This document shows positions 1-7,949 of a DNA stretch of 64,000 nt, piece by piece (the first letter of the stretch is position 1; every line of letters starts with the position of its first letter). The stretch is taken from positions 124,001-188,000 of the forward strand of contig NZ_BBUY01000011.1 of assembly GCF_001590865.1 (NCBI RefSeq). Direction: 5' to 3'. The notes beneath the pieces are model-generated. The model saw only the letters and a list, made by a program, of their open reading frames with translations, ran no database searches and had not been told where the DNA came from. The stretch is from Streptomyces sp. NBRC 110611 (GTDB lineage: Bacteria > Actinomycetota > Actinomycetes > Streptomycetales > Streptomycetaceae). The translations under genes were made by a program, and so were the position numbers.

Positions 1-456
1 GTGGTGTCCATCGACGGGCCCGGCTACTGGCCGAGCCAGGGCATGTCCGACACTCTGCCCTTGCTGCGGACGGCACTCTCCACCGATCGTGCCGCGGCTC
101 TGGCCGATTGGGTGCCGCAGTGGTTCGGCCCCGAAGCGGACCCGGACCTGGCGCGGCAGACGGTGCGACAGGTCCTTCAATCGGGCCTGTTCATCGACGA
201 GTTGTTCGCGGACCTCGCGGTCTACGACCCGCGCGAGTCACTCGCCCGGCTGGCCGTGCCCGCGGTCTTCGCGCACGGCCGACTCGATTCGCAGATCCCC
301 CTGGAGGTGTCCCGGACGCTGGCCGAGCTGGCCCCGTACGGCGAGTACCACGTGATCGAACGGGCGGGCCATCTGCCGCATCAGGAACAGCCCGCCATGG
401 TCAACGCCCTGATCCGCGCCGTACTCGCCCGACTGGCAGGACTTCGACAGAACTGA
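1..456 (+). CDS. Alpha/beta hydrolase, C-terminal part (cut by window edge)
   Basis: Only the last 151 codons are inside the window; the reading frame is open at base 1, so the true start lies upstream. The visible part has the late alpha/beta-hydrolase elements: an acid-bearing turn (HGRLDSQIP) followed by the catalytic-His region (ERAGHLPHQEQP), about 30 residues apart as usual in the family. The nucleophile elbow would be further upstream. The substrate cannot be told. It ends 26 bases before the stop of the convergent phosphotransferase gene. Confidence 0.7.
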   Translation: MVSIDGPGYWPSQGMSDTLPLLRTALSTDRAAALADWVPQWFGPEADPDLARQTVRQVLQSGLFIDELFADLAVYDPRESLARLAVPAVFAHGRLDSQIPLEVSRTLAELAPYGEYHVIERAGHLPHQEQPAMVNALIRAVLARLAGLRQN

Positions 457-482
457 CGGCAGGACTCCGTCGGGGGAGTCGA

Positions 483-1022
483 TCACTCGATCCGAGCGGC
501 GATGGCCCGGGCGCATTCCCACGACTCGGTACGGGTGGTGTCCACCTCCAGGTCATAGAGCATGCCTTGGTGGACCACCTCCGCCTGCAAGGCAGCCATG
601 CCCCGGACCCGGTCCCCGCGGGCTACCTCGCGGCCTGCGGCGACCGTGCTCTCACACCTGACACCCACCCAGAGGACGTCCAGTCCGGCAAGAACCTTCC
701 GCCACCGCTGCTGGGACGTCGCTCCATCGAGGAATACCTCATCGATGATGACCCGGGCGCCCGCACGGACCGTCGCGGCGATCCCTTCGCTCCACGCTGC
801 TTGAAGCATCCGGAACTCCGGCCCGACGCGCACTCCGCCGTCTGCGGCGATCTCGATTCCGGCATCCGAGGTCTGCATGGACGCGGGCATGGCCTCGATC
901 AGCGAATCGACCCCGACGGCGAGCCATGGATCCGGCAGAACCGCCTGCAGACACCGGACAATCCCGGATTTGCCCGAGCTGGAACCGCCGTTCAGCACGA
1001 TCACCTGAGTCTTCTGAGTCAC
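483..1022 (-). CDS. Chloramphenicol phosphotransferase-like kinase
   Basis: A protein of about 179 residues, the usual length of the chloramphenicol 3-O-phosphotransferase-like family. Near the N-terminus it has a P-loop (LNGGSSSGKS) followed by the family's VGVDSL motif, then VIIDEVF. Known members phosphorylate a small-molecule hydroxyl with ATP, but many family members have no tested substrate, so drug inactivation is inference. The start is uncertain: GTG at 1022 gives the family length, but no good ribosome site precedes it, and the frame stays open far upstream. The start region lies inside a set of 9-base repeats (1002-1054) that encodes a TQ/VQ-rich stretch. It is divergent from the surface-protein gene. 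Confidence 0.7.
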   Translation of the reverse strand: MTQKTQVIVLNGGSSSGKSGIVRCLQAVLPDPWLAVGVDSLIEAMPASMQTSDAGIEIAADGGVRVGPEFRMLQAAWSEGIAATVRAGARVIIDEVFLDGATSQQRWRKVLAGLDVLWVGVRCESTVAAGREVARGDRVRGMAALQAEVVHQGMLYDLEVDTTRTESWECARAIAARIE

Positions 1023-1054
1023 CTGAACCACCCGAGCCACTGAGCCACCTGAGT
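1002..1054. repeat. 9-bp tandem repeats, left block
   Basis: Six consecutive degenerate 9-base units (cacctgagt, cttctgagt, cacctgaac, cacccgagc, an 8-base cactgagc, cacctgagt). On the minus strand they read as variants of actcaggtg and run into the predicted start of the phosphotransferase gene. A second block of the same unit in opposite orientation lies at 1152-1178. Confidence 0.7.
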
Positions 1055-1151
1055 TGTCACCGCACCAGTAGAGGCACCCCTCAGGGCACCCGCAACGCAT
1101 TTTTGTACAACCATTCGCTCCGCCAGTAGTCACGTATGCGCACGCACCTGA

Positions 1152-1178
1152 CAGCTCAGGCAACTCAGGTAACTCAGG
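1152..1178. repeat. 9-bp tandem repeats, right block
   Basis: Three units (cagctcagg, caactcagg, taactcagg) just upstream of the surface-protein gene. They match the minus-strand reading of the block at 1002-1054, so each divergent gene has the repeat in the same orientation relative to its own transcription. The arms 1047-1056 and 1161-1170 are exact inverse complements. Confidence 0.7.
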
Positions 1179-1202
1179 CAACGTCTCGGGAAGGTCTCCT
1201 TG

Positions 1203-2051
1203 ATGAAGTTCCGCCAAGCCCTGACGGCCGCCGCAGCGGCAGCCGTCATCGTGCCCACCGCCGTACTGGCCGCGCCCATCGCCGCGTTCGCCACGGAAGC
1301 CCCGAACCCGTCGGCGCCCGACACCACGCGGGACAGCACGTCCGGCGGGTCCATGTCCGAGGAGAGGCCCCCGGGTGCGGAGTGCGCGAGCGCGCCGAAG
1401 TACTTGCAGATGGCGATCGAGGGTCTGCAGTCCGAGTTCATCGCCGGTGCCGACTGGAGTCTGTCCTCCATAACGGTCACCAACACATCCGACAAGGCCA
1501 TGGAGAAGGTCAGGCCCAAGCCCTATATCTCCTCCGCCGAGATCGTCGACCGTCCGTACGAAGAGCTGGAGGCGGAGTTCCGCAATCCGGTGACGGGCAA
1601 GTGGCTGAGCTTCGAAGACGCCACGCATGACACCGCGTTCACCGGATTCCCCGTCGCCGCGCACAGCACCGTCACGCTGCCGCTGCGTGTCCGCGCGATC
1701 GACCCGGCCAAGCCCGGCCGCGGTTACGCGATCATGGAGGGGATGTTCTCCAACCAGGACGGCTCCTGCGGCTTCTCCCACCACGAGCAGTACGACTTCA
1801 AGATCCTCCCGGCGCGCGGCAAGCCTGGTAAGCCGCCGCAGGGCGGTGTCAAGAACACCTCGGCTGAGGGACAGGGACAGGGGCAGAGCCGGGGACAGGA
1901 GCAACTGGCCGCGACCGGCGCGTCTTCCGCGCTGCCGACGATCGCTCTGGCGGGCGGCGTGGCGATGGCCGTAGGAGCGGGCGCGATCATCACCGTACGC
2001 CGCCGAAAGGCCGCTGCCGGACCCGGCGATGGCACGGGAGCCACAGCGTAA
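1203..2051 (+). CDS. Secreted LAXTG-anchored surface protein
   Basis: 282 residues. An N-terminal signal peptide (MKFRQALTAAAAAAV... ending near AFATEA) is followed by an extracellular domain with two cysteines (AECAS and DGSCGF) that could form a disulfide, a Q/G-rich linker (EGQGQGQSRGQEQ), and a C-terminal sorting signal: LAATG, a hydrophobic helix and a basic RRRK tail. LAXTG is the motif used by class E sortases of actinobacteria, so covalent attachment to peptidoglycan is expected. ATG 1203 is chosen over TTG 1200 because it follows ggaagg at good spacing and starts a clean signal peptide. The function of the exposed domain is not recognised. Confidence 0.8.
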   Translation: MKFRQALTAAAAAAVIVPTAVLAAPIAAFATEAPNPSAPDTTRDSTSGGSMSEERPPGAECASAPKYLQMAIEGLQSEFIAGADWSLSSITVTNTSDKAMEKVRPKPYISSAEIVDRPYEELEAEFRNPVTGKWLSFEDATHDTAFTGFPVAAHSTVTLPLRVRAIDPAKPGRGYAIMEGMFSNQDGSCGFSHHEQYDFKILPARGKPGKPPQGGVKNTSAEGQGQGQSRGQEQLAATGASSALPTIALAGGVAMAVGAGAIITVRRRKAAAGPGDGTGATA

Positions 2052-2159
2052 GGATCTGAGGGCCGAGCCCGGGCCCCGGCGGCAGTTCGGGACCCGGCCT
2101 CGGCCACTCCAACGCGCCTGCGGTCGCGCCTGCCGACGCGCGCGCCGTAGCGGTATCCC

Positions 2160-2912
2160 TCAAACCCCCTGCATCCGCAGTCCGTTGATCACCGCCTCCG
2201 GTGGCGTGCCGCCCGTCAGCTCCAGTGCGGTGATCCGGTCCGACTCCCCGGCCACGAACCGAACCTCCCCGCCGGGAAGCCGCACCACGGTCCCGGACGC
2301 GTCCAGCGGCACCGCCGTCAGCGTTTCCACCCAGGCCGCGGCCTTCTCCGGGTCCGGCGTCTCGATGACGAAGCCGGCCAGGTCGTGCTCCCCGCGTGTG
2401 ATCAGCCCCGACTCCTTCAGACCATTCATCACCTCGGGGTCGATCCGGTACGTGATGAAGAACGGCGCCCAGGCCGGCGCGTCCAGGAGCATCACCTCCT
2501 GGAACCACACCTTCCCTTCCTGGAATTCGCAGGTGTGCACCTCGATCCGGTGCCCGGCTCGCCGCAGCCGTTCGGCGGTGGCGGCCGTATCGGTCACCTG
2601 CACCGCGAAGTTCAGTGCCCCGCCCCCGCCCGCCAGAAGGGGGTCGATGTACTGCATCCATGAGGCCGTGGCCCGCCCGAACGGCGAATCGGGAAACACC
2701 TCCCGGTCCACGATCGTCAGAATCTCGATATACCGCTCATCCGGCCGCCACCCGCCGTTCTGAAACCCCTCGAACGGCTCGTTGGCGTGTGCCGGCAGCC
2801 CGGCCGCGCTGTACTGCCGCGCGGCCTGCTCGACGTCGGGCACCACATGCAGCAGATGGTCGAATCGCGGCGACTCCGCCGCCAGAACACGCAGGTTGGA
2901 CTCTGTGGGCAC
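2160..2912 (-). CDS. Glyoxalase-like (VOC superfamily) protein
   Basis: 250 residues resembling the Glyoxalase_3 branch of the VOC fold. An N-terminal FDHLLHVVPDVEQAARQY stretch and a second repeat-like region (LAGFVIETPDPEKAAAWV) suggest the paired beta-alpha-beta modules of the fold. The substrate is unknown. GTG 2912 is chosen because a ggggagg ribosome site lies 7 bases before it. A 34-base palindrome (2923-2956) sits immediately upstream, overlapping the likely promoter, so a dedicated repressor is plausible. Confidence 0.7.
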   Translation of the reverse strand: MPTESNLRVLAAESPRFDHLLHVVPDVEQAARQYSAAGLPAHANEPFEGFQNGGWRPDERYIEILTIVDREVFPDSPFGRATASWMQYIDPLLAGGGGALNFAVQVTDTAATAERLRRAGHRIEVHTCEFQEGKVWFQEVMLLDAPAWAPFFITYRIDPEVMNGLKESGLITRGEHDLAGFVIETPDPEKAAAWVETLTAVPLDASGTVVRLPGGEVRFVAGESDRITALELTGGTPPEAVINGLRMQGV

Positions 2913-2922
2913 AGTTACCCTC

Positions 2923-2956
2923 CCCAAGTAAGTTAGGTAACCCTAACTCACTTGGG
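2923..2956. promoter_or_regulatory. Long palindromic operator candidate
   Basis: Arms 2923-2937 and 2942-2956 match at 14 of 15 positions around one centre (cccaagt..gttagg / cctaac..acttggg). It lies 10 bases upstream of the VOC gene start. Its size and symmetry fit a dimeric (TetR- or MarR-like) regulator site. The inner half resembles an actinobacterial iron box, but the spacing is too short. Confidence 0.6.
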
Positions 2957-2990
2957 TGATCGGTGGGTCCATGCGATACGTCGGTGATGC

Positions 2991-3725
2991 TCATACGTGG
3001 TGCCGGCGGAGCGCCGCTTCCGCGCGGGCGGCGAAGTCCAGCACGGTGCGGGCGCCGAGAGACCAGCCCCGGGCGGTGGGACGGTGCAGGGTCTGGATGA
3101 TCAGAACCGAACCGTGGGGGAGCGGATCGATTGTCAGCCGTTGAGCCACTTGCCAGGTGTGGTACTGGTCCGGTCCGGCGGTGGCGGGGGTCAGTGCTTG
3201 AGCCAGGTCGAGCAGCTGGGCGTCCGAATTCAGGCGGTTCGCGAGTACGGCGTCTCCTTCGAAGAGCGCGTTCGCCGAGCCGGAGTTCGCTGAGCCGGAG
3301 ATCGCAGGGCCGGCGCTCGCCGAGCCGGAGATCGCAGGGCCGGCGTTCACTGAACCGCGGGCCGGGGCCGCACTCAGTTGGATGCGCGACGGAACCTGCG
3401 GCTCCAGGGGCACCGCGTAGACGAGGTGACCCAGTCCGAGGCTGCGGCGGATGCCTGCGCGCCCACTCATGACCGAAGCGCGCAGTTCGAAGGCTCTGGG
3501 CGTAGGGGCATCGACGTAGGCGAAGCAGTGTGTGGGCGCGGGCATTCCGCTGAACCGCTCGCGCGGCGGGAGCAGGCTCCCGGCCGGTACGCCGGTGCTC
3601 TCGGCCGGCAGGGGTTCGGTCAAGGGCGGCTCGGCGAGACCGAGTTCGCTCCCCAAGGCTGCGGCGATGCCGGAGGCAACCTTCTCCGGAGATGCGTTGC
3701 GGCCGGTCCAGACGGCGGCGGGCAT
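2991..3725 (-). CDS. Hypothetical protein with internal repeats
   Basis: 244 residues, start ATG 3725. No recognised domain. The C-terminal third (QYHTWQVAQRL..GSVLIIQTLHRPTARGWSLGARTVLDFAARAEAALRR) looks folded. The middle contains a short direct repeat, GPAISGSA twice followed by SANSGSAN, encoded by near-identical DNA at about 3270-3345. It is downstream of, and probably co-transcribed with, the small membrane protein at 3744-4139 (18-base gap). Confidence 0.55.
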   Translation of the reverse strand: MPAAVWTGRNASPEKVASGIAAALGSELGLAEPPLTEPLPAESTGVPAGSLLPPRERFSGMPAPTHCFAYVDAPTPRAFELRASVMSGRAGIRRSLGLGHLVYAVPLEPQVPSRIQLSAAPARGSVNAGPAISGSASAGPAISGSANSGSANALFEGDAVLANRLNSDAQLLDLAQALTPATAGPDQYHTWQVAQRLTIDPLPHGSVLIIQTLHRPTARGWSLGARTVLDFAARAEAALRRHHV

Positions 3726-3743
3726 GGCAGTCCCCTCGGTCGG

Positions 3744-4139
3744 TCAGGAGAGTCCGGAGGCTTCCAGGCGTACCTGCGTAGCCTGTTCCTCGTGCCCCAT
3801 GAGTGCCAGCAGTTCACTCAGACGCCCCAGCGCCGCCCGCCGTTCCGCATGGAATCGCCCCGGCCGGACCCGGGTGAGCTCACGCCAGGCATCGGCGGCC
3901 TCCCTGGCTCGTGCCAGCGCTTCCGCCTGCCGCCCCTGAGCGGCCAGCTCATCGCGGCTGTCATCCAACTGCTGGGCCTGACGCAGCAGTGTCTGGCTGC
4001 GGTCTTCCGTCGGAGCCGGCGCGGCGGCCTCCTCTCGGGCCACCCTCCGCCTGCGTACGGCCACGCTGAGGGCTCCCACCAGGGCGATCAGCGCGCCTGT
4101 GATGACGGCGGAAACCAGCTTGTGCAACAGATCATCCAT
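3744..4139 (-). CDS. Small membrane-anchored coiled-coil protein
   Basis: 131 residues. One N-terminal transmembrane helix (about residues 8-28, LVSAVITGALIALVGALSV) is followed by RRRR, which predicts a cytoplasmic C-terminus. The rest is alanine/arginine/glutamate-rich, heptad-like and TPR-like (QAEALARAREAADAWRELTRVRPGRFHAERRAALGRLSELL). The function is unknown. It is the first gene of a two-gene unit with 2991-3725. Confidence 0.6.
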   Translation of the reverse strand: MDDLLHKLVSAVITGALIALVGALSVAVRRRRVAREEAAAPAPTEDRSQTLLRQAQQLDDSRDELAAQGRQAEALARAREAADAWRELTRVRPGRFHAERRAALGRLSELLALMGHEEQATQVRLEASGLS

Positions 4140-4150
4140 CGGGTCCTCGT

Positions 4151-4185
4151 TTACTTGCTGCTGCTTACTGCTACTTACTGCTGCC
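4151..4185. repeat. Short tandem repeat (ttactgctgc)
   Basis: About three copies of a 10-base unit (ttacttgctgctgc, ttactgctac, ttactgctgc) directly upstream of the membrane-protein gene, in the 5' region of the 3744-4139/2991-3725 unit. The rest of the gap to 4388 shows no other clear feature. Confidence 0.6.
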
Positions 4186-4388
4186 TACGTTCGGCAGGTT
4201 GCCGGACCACCATCGCGTGACGCGTTGAAATGCCGATGAAACCCGGATGGTGAAGCCCTGGTGAGGGTGGGGCGGGAGGCTTCGGAGACCCATGTGGCCG
4301 TCATCACATTCCTCGGCTGTCACAGTCGCGGCCCGGGACGTGTCCTCAAGGCGTCAGGGTCAGGTCGATCTGGTCGGAGGTGGTGGTG

Positions 4389-5726
4389 ATGGCGCGAGTG
4401 GTAGTGGTCGGCGCCGGATACGCAGGTGTGATGGCCGCGAATCGGCTGGCGACGGTCGGACGGTCGGCCGCGAGTGTGACGGTGGTGAACCCCCGGCCGG
4501 AGTTCGTGGAACGCGTCCGGTTGCACGAGCACGCCGTGGGTGTGACGAATGCGGTGCGGCCGTTGAGCGGTCTGCTGCACCGTGATGTGCGACTGCGGGT
4601 GGCGGCAGTGGAGGCGATCGACGAGCGATCGGTGCGGCTCGATGACGGTGGGGCACTCGACTTCGACTATCTGCTCTACGCGGTGGGCAGCACGGCTGCC
4701 CGAGGCGTGGCCGGGGCCGAGAACGCGTGGAGCATCGCCGACCTCGATGGCGCGGAGTCGTTGCGTACGCGATTGCGGCACCTGGCTGCGGGGGCGCGTG
4801 TCGTGGTGGTCGGTGGCGGCTTGACGGGGATCGAGAGTGCGGCCGAAATCGCCTACCGGTACCCGACTTTGCACGTCGAGTTGGTTTCGCGGTCGGTTGC
4901 CGCAGGGCTGCCCGATACGAGCCGAGCGGCTCTTGAACGCAAGCTTGTGCAGGCCGGGGTTCTGGTGCGCACCGGCCTGCGGGTCACAGGAGTCCGCCCG
5001 GATGGTGTCGACACCGCCGCCGGCCGGCTGCCCAGCGACTGCACGGTATGGGCAGGCTCGTTCGACGTGCCGGACCTGGCGCTGCGCAGCGGTCTGCCCG
5101 TAACGTCGGACGGCCGCCTGCGCACCGACGAGACTCTGGTGTGCACAGGGCATCGACGGATCGTCGGCGTCGGGGACGCTGTCGCGCCACCCGCACATGT
5201 CGGGGGCCACCTGCGGATGAGTTGTCAGGCAGCGATGCCCCTGGGTGCCCACGGCGCTGACACCGTGCTCGCGTTGATACGGGGCGAACGACCGGCGCCG
5301 GTGTCGATCGGCATGGTCGGACAGGGGATCAGCCTCGGACGGCGGGACGGATTCGTCCAGGCCACACACCGGGATGACACCCCTCGGGGGTTCGTGTTGT
5401 CCGGACGGGCGGCGGCGGTGGTCAAGGAAAGAGTGTGCCGCTTCACCGTCGCCGCGATGCGGTTTCCGCGTGCCTACCGGTGGCTTCCCGGGGCGGTACC
5501 GACAGGGTCCGCGCCGCCCCGCCCGCAGCCCGACGAGCAGCGAAGCGCGTTCCGGAGAGACAAGAGCAGCCGGCCCGATCCGGCCGGTACTACACCGACA
5601 ACGTGGAAGCGAAAGGAGCATCAGCATGAAGGCCGTCATCGTGTGCGCCTCCGTGTCGCATGGCAATACGAAGAGGATCGCCGACGTCATGGGCCACGTC
5701 CTCAAGGCGACTGTGGTCGCCCCTGA
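4389..5726 (+). CDS. FAD-dependent NAD(P)H dehydrogenase-like oxidoreductase
   Basis: About 445 residues. It has an N-terminal FAD-binding Rossmann motif (VVVVGAGYAGVMAANRL), a central NAD(P)H-binding motif (VVVVGGGLTGIESAAEI) and a late FAD motif (IVGVGDAVAPP), the layout of type II NADH dehydrogenase-like enzymes. No C-terminal membrane helix pair is seen. ATG 4389 follows ggagg at 9 bases. After about residue 380 the sequence becomes low complexity (PPRPQPDEQ..) and the frame runs 101 bases into the next gene, so the last part may be frameshifted or vestigial. The downstream flavodoxin could be a redox partner. Confidence 0.7.
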   Translation: MARVVVVGAGYAGVMAANRLATVGRSAASVTVVNPRPEFVERVRLHEHAVGVTNAVRPLSGLLHRDVRLRVAAVEAIDERSVRLDDGGALDFDYLLYAVGSTAARGVAGAENAWSIADLDGAESLRTRLRHLAAGARVVVVGGGLTGIESAAEIAYRYPTLHVELVSRSVAAGLPDTSRAALERKLVQAGVLVRTGLRVTGVRPDGVDTAAGRLPSDCTVWAGSFDVPDLALRSGLPVTSDGRLRTDETLVCTGHRRIVGVGDAVAPPAHVGGHLRMSCQAAMPLGAHGADTVLALIRGERPAPVSIGMVGQGISLGRRDGFVQATHRDDTPRGFVLSGRAAAVVKERVCRFTVAAMRFPRAYRWLPGAVPTGSAPPRPQPDEQRSAFRRDKSSRPDPAGTTPTTWKRKEHQHEGRHRVRLRVAWQYEEDRRRHGPRPQGDCGRP

Positions 5727-6099
5727 ACAGGTCGATAGGGCAGAGCTGTCCAGCTGTGACCTCGTGGGATTCGGATCGGGGATCTTCTCGGGCAGGTTCC
5801 ACCCACGGCTGCGCCAGTTCGTACGGTCACTCCCGGAGGAGGAACGAGGCAGGGCGTTTGTGTTCTCCACCAGCGGACTGCCGGAACCGCCGTTCCAGCC
5901 CATCACCCGCCCCCTTGTGCGGCTCCTCGAGCAGAAGGGCTTCGAGGTGAGCGCGACCTTCTCGTGCCGCGGGTTCGACACCTGGCTGCCGTTCAGGCTC
6001 GTCGGCGGTATCAACAAGGAACGGCCCGGCGCCACCGACCTGGAGGCCGCGCGCACGTTCAGCGAAGGGCTACGAGCGCGGATCGGTGCGATGTCCTGA
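5626..6099 (+). CDS. Flavodoxin family protein
   Basis: 157 residues. The N-terminus MKAVIVCASVSHGNTKRIAD is a flavodoxin-type phosphate-binding loop for FMN (S/T-rich loop after the first strand). The SGIFSGRFHP and FSTSGLPEPP loops fit the two isoalloxazine-binding segments. Likely a short-chain electron carrier or protoporphyrinogen-oxidase-like flavodoxin. It has a good site (gaaaggag) before ATG 5626, overlaps the tail of the oxidoreductase frame, and is followed by a strong terminator. Confidence 0.75.
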   Translation: MKAVIVCASVSHGNTKRIADVMGHVLKATVVAPEQVDRAELSSCDLVGFGSGIFSGRFHPRLRQFVRSLPEEERGRAFVFSTSGLPEPPFQPITRPLVRLLEQKGFEVSATFSCRGFDTWLPFRLVGGINKERPGATDLEAARTFSEGLRARIGAMS

Positions 6100-6147
6100 C
6101 CGGGGAAGACGAGGCGATAGCCGACCGGCAGGCGGCGACAGAGCAGT

Positions 6148-6183
6148 AGGCGGCCACTCCACCCGAGTGGCCGCCTGTTTTCT
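6148..6183 (+). terminator. Rho-independent terminator after the flavodoxin gene
   Basis: A perfect 12-base stem (aggcggccactc / gagtggccgcct) with a 5-base loop, followed by a T-rich stretch (gttttctt). It lies 48 bases after the flavodoxin stop. Confidence 0.85.
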
Positions 6184-6526
6184 TCGGCACTGCGAGCGGG
6201 AGACCGCCGTTGCGGGCGGAGGTTATCGGCCACCTCGCACACGGGGTGGCTGGGTGTCAGGGCTCATTCGCCACACCGGATCCTCCTGCTCGAAAGGTTA
6301 ATTATTGAGACATGGCAGGCATGGCGATCATGTCTGGCCGGTCAGGGCGGCCGGATGGGCCGACCGCCCCCCGCCCGTTCGGTGGCCCAAATTCGATGGT
6401 CTTCTTCCGGCCGCCTCGACCAACATCATCTGACGTTGATTCACTTGCGCCACAGGAGCCTCATGGGTCGGCCGGCCCGTCACGGGGCTCCTTCTTGATG
6501 CATGCGCTCATACGGAAGGGGCCAGG
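6184..6526. other. Intergenic region before the 2-MIB operon
   Basis: Gene-free stretch of about 340 bases, slightly richer in A/T around 6295-6310 (gttaattattgag). It probably holds the promoter of the encapsulin-MIB operon. A 72-codon open frame at 6312-6530 has no ribosome site or recognisable similarity and is not called. No clear operator was identified. Confidence 0.5.
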
Positions 6527-7936
6527 ATGACGCAGCCGGAGCAGCCCGACCACTCAGCGGGCCGGGCACAGCTCAGCCTCGGGATCGCCGCCGCGCGGAA
6601 CCTGTCGACCACCACCAAGACCGTGCCGCAGATGCAGGGCCTCAGCTCACGGTGGCTGCTGCGGATGCTGCCCTGGGTAGAGGTGAAGGGCGGTACGTAC
6701 CGGGTCAACCGGCGGCTGGTGTACGAGATAGGCGACGGCCGGGTGACGTTCGTCCAGGAGGGGACCGCGGTCCGGGTCGTCCCCGCCGAGCTGGGCGAAC
6801 TGCCGCTGCTGCGCGGCTTCGACGACGAGGCGGTGCTGCGGGCCCTGGCCGAGCGGTGTGAGCAGCAGGAGTACGAACCCGGCCAGGTGATCGCCAGGCA
6901 GGGTCGGGCCGTCGGCCACGTCTACCTGATCGCGCACGGCAAGGTCGAGAAGCTCGCGCCCGGCCAGTACGGCGAGGAGACCCGGCGCGGCGTGCTGTCC
7001 GACGGCGGGTTCCTCGGCGGGCAGATGGTCGCCGAGGAACCGGGCACCTGGGAGTTCACCGTGCGCGCGATGACGGCGTGCACGGTGCTGGCGCTCCCCA
7101 GGGCCGCGTACGAGGAGATCGCGAGCCGGAACGAGGGGCTGCGGGCCCACGTCCGGCAGCGCCAGGCCGAACAGGCGCAGCCGCGCAACAAGAAGGGCGA
7201 GGCGGCCATCACCCTCGCCTCCGGCCACACCGGCGAGCCGGTGCTGCCGGGCACGTTCGTCGACTACGACCTCCGGCCCCGCGAGTACGAACTGAGCGTC
7301 GCGCAGACGATCCTGCGGGTGCACAGCCGGGTCGCGGACCTCTACAACGAACCGATGGACCAGGTCGAGCAGCAGCTGCGGCTGACCATCGAGGCCCTGC
7401 GCGAGCGCCAGGAGTCCGAGCTGGTCAACAACCCCGAGTTCGGGTTGCTGCACAACGCCGACTACAGCCAGCGCATCTCCACCCACTCCGGCCCGCCCAC
7501 CCCGGACGATATGGACGAGCTGCTCAGCATGCGACGCGGGACCAAGGTGTTCTTCGCCCACCCGCGGGTGATCTCCGCCTTCGGCCGCGAGTGCAACAAG
7601 CGGGGACTCGCCTTCGACACCGCCGAGGTCGGCGGACACCCGGTGCCCGCCTGGCGTGGCGTCCCCATCCTTCCCTGCGGCAAGATCCCGGTCTCCGAGC
7701 AGGGCACCTCCGCGATCCTCGCGATGCGGCTGGGCGAGGGCGAGCAGGGGGTCGTCGGCCTGCGGCAGACCGGGATACCGGACGAGTACGAGCCGGGCCT
7801 GAACGTCCGGTTCATGGGCATCAACGACCAGGCGATCATCTCCTACCTGGTCAGCGCCTACTACTCGGCGGCCGTTCTCGTGCCCGACGCACTCGGCGTT
7901 CTGGAGAACGTCGAGGTCTTCGGCACGCCGTCGTAA
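6527..7936 (+). CDS. Family 2B encapsulin shell protein with cyclic-nucleotide-binding domain
   Basis: 469 residues. An N-terminal arm (about 1-90) leads into a cyclic-nucleotide-binding-like domain (about 92-205, with LPLLRGFDDEAVLRALAE, GQVIARQGRAVGHVYLIAHGKVE and ALPRAAYEEIA). The C-terminal half (about 230-469) is the HK97-type shell fold. This layout is that of Family 2B encapsulins, formerly annotated as EshA/Crp-like cyclic nucleotide-binding proteins beside 2-methylisoborneol genes. Established knowledge: such shells package terpene cyclases. The next gene, 13 bases on, is MIB synthase, so it is the likely cargo. Start ATG 6527 follows ggaagggg. Confidence 0.9.
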   Translation: MTQPEQPDHSAGRAQLSLGIAAARNLSTTTKTVPQMQGLSSRWLLRMLPWVEVKGGTYRVNRRLVYEIGDGRVTFVQEGTAVRVVPAELGELPLLRGFDDEAVLRALAERCEQQEYEPGQVIARQGRAVGHVYLIAHGKVEKLAPGQYGEETRRGVLSDGGFLGGQMVAEEPGTWEFTVRAMTACTVLALPRAAYEEIASRNEGLRAHVRQRQAEQAQPRNKKGEAAITLASGHTGEPVLPGTFVDYDLRPREYELSVAQTILRVHSRVADLYNEPMDQVEQQLRLTIEALRERQESELVNNPEFGLLHNADYSQRISTHSGPPTPDDMDELLSMRRGTKVFFAHPRVISAFGRECNKRGLAFDTAEVGGHPVPAWRGVPILPCGKIPVSEQGTSAILAMRLGEGEQGVVGLRQTGIPDEYEPGLNVRFMGINDQAIISYLVSAYYSAAVLVPDALGVLENVEVFGTPS

Positions 7937-7949
7937 GGAGGAGCAGTCC

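Noticed and set aside
2932..2947. Inner part of the VOC-gene palindrome as a DmdR/IdeR iron box
   Set aside because: It shares ttagg and cctaa halves but the spacing is too short for the 19-base iron-box consensus.
6312..6530. A 72-codon plus frame before the encapsulin gene
   Set aside because: No ribosome site, no similarity, and it overlaps the encapsulin start.
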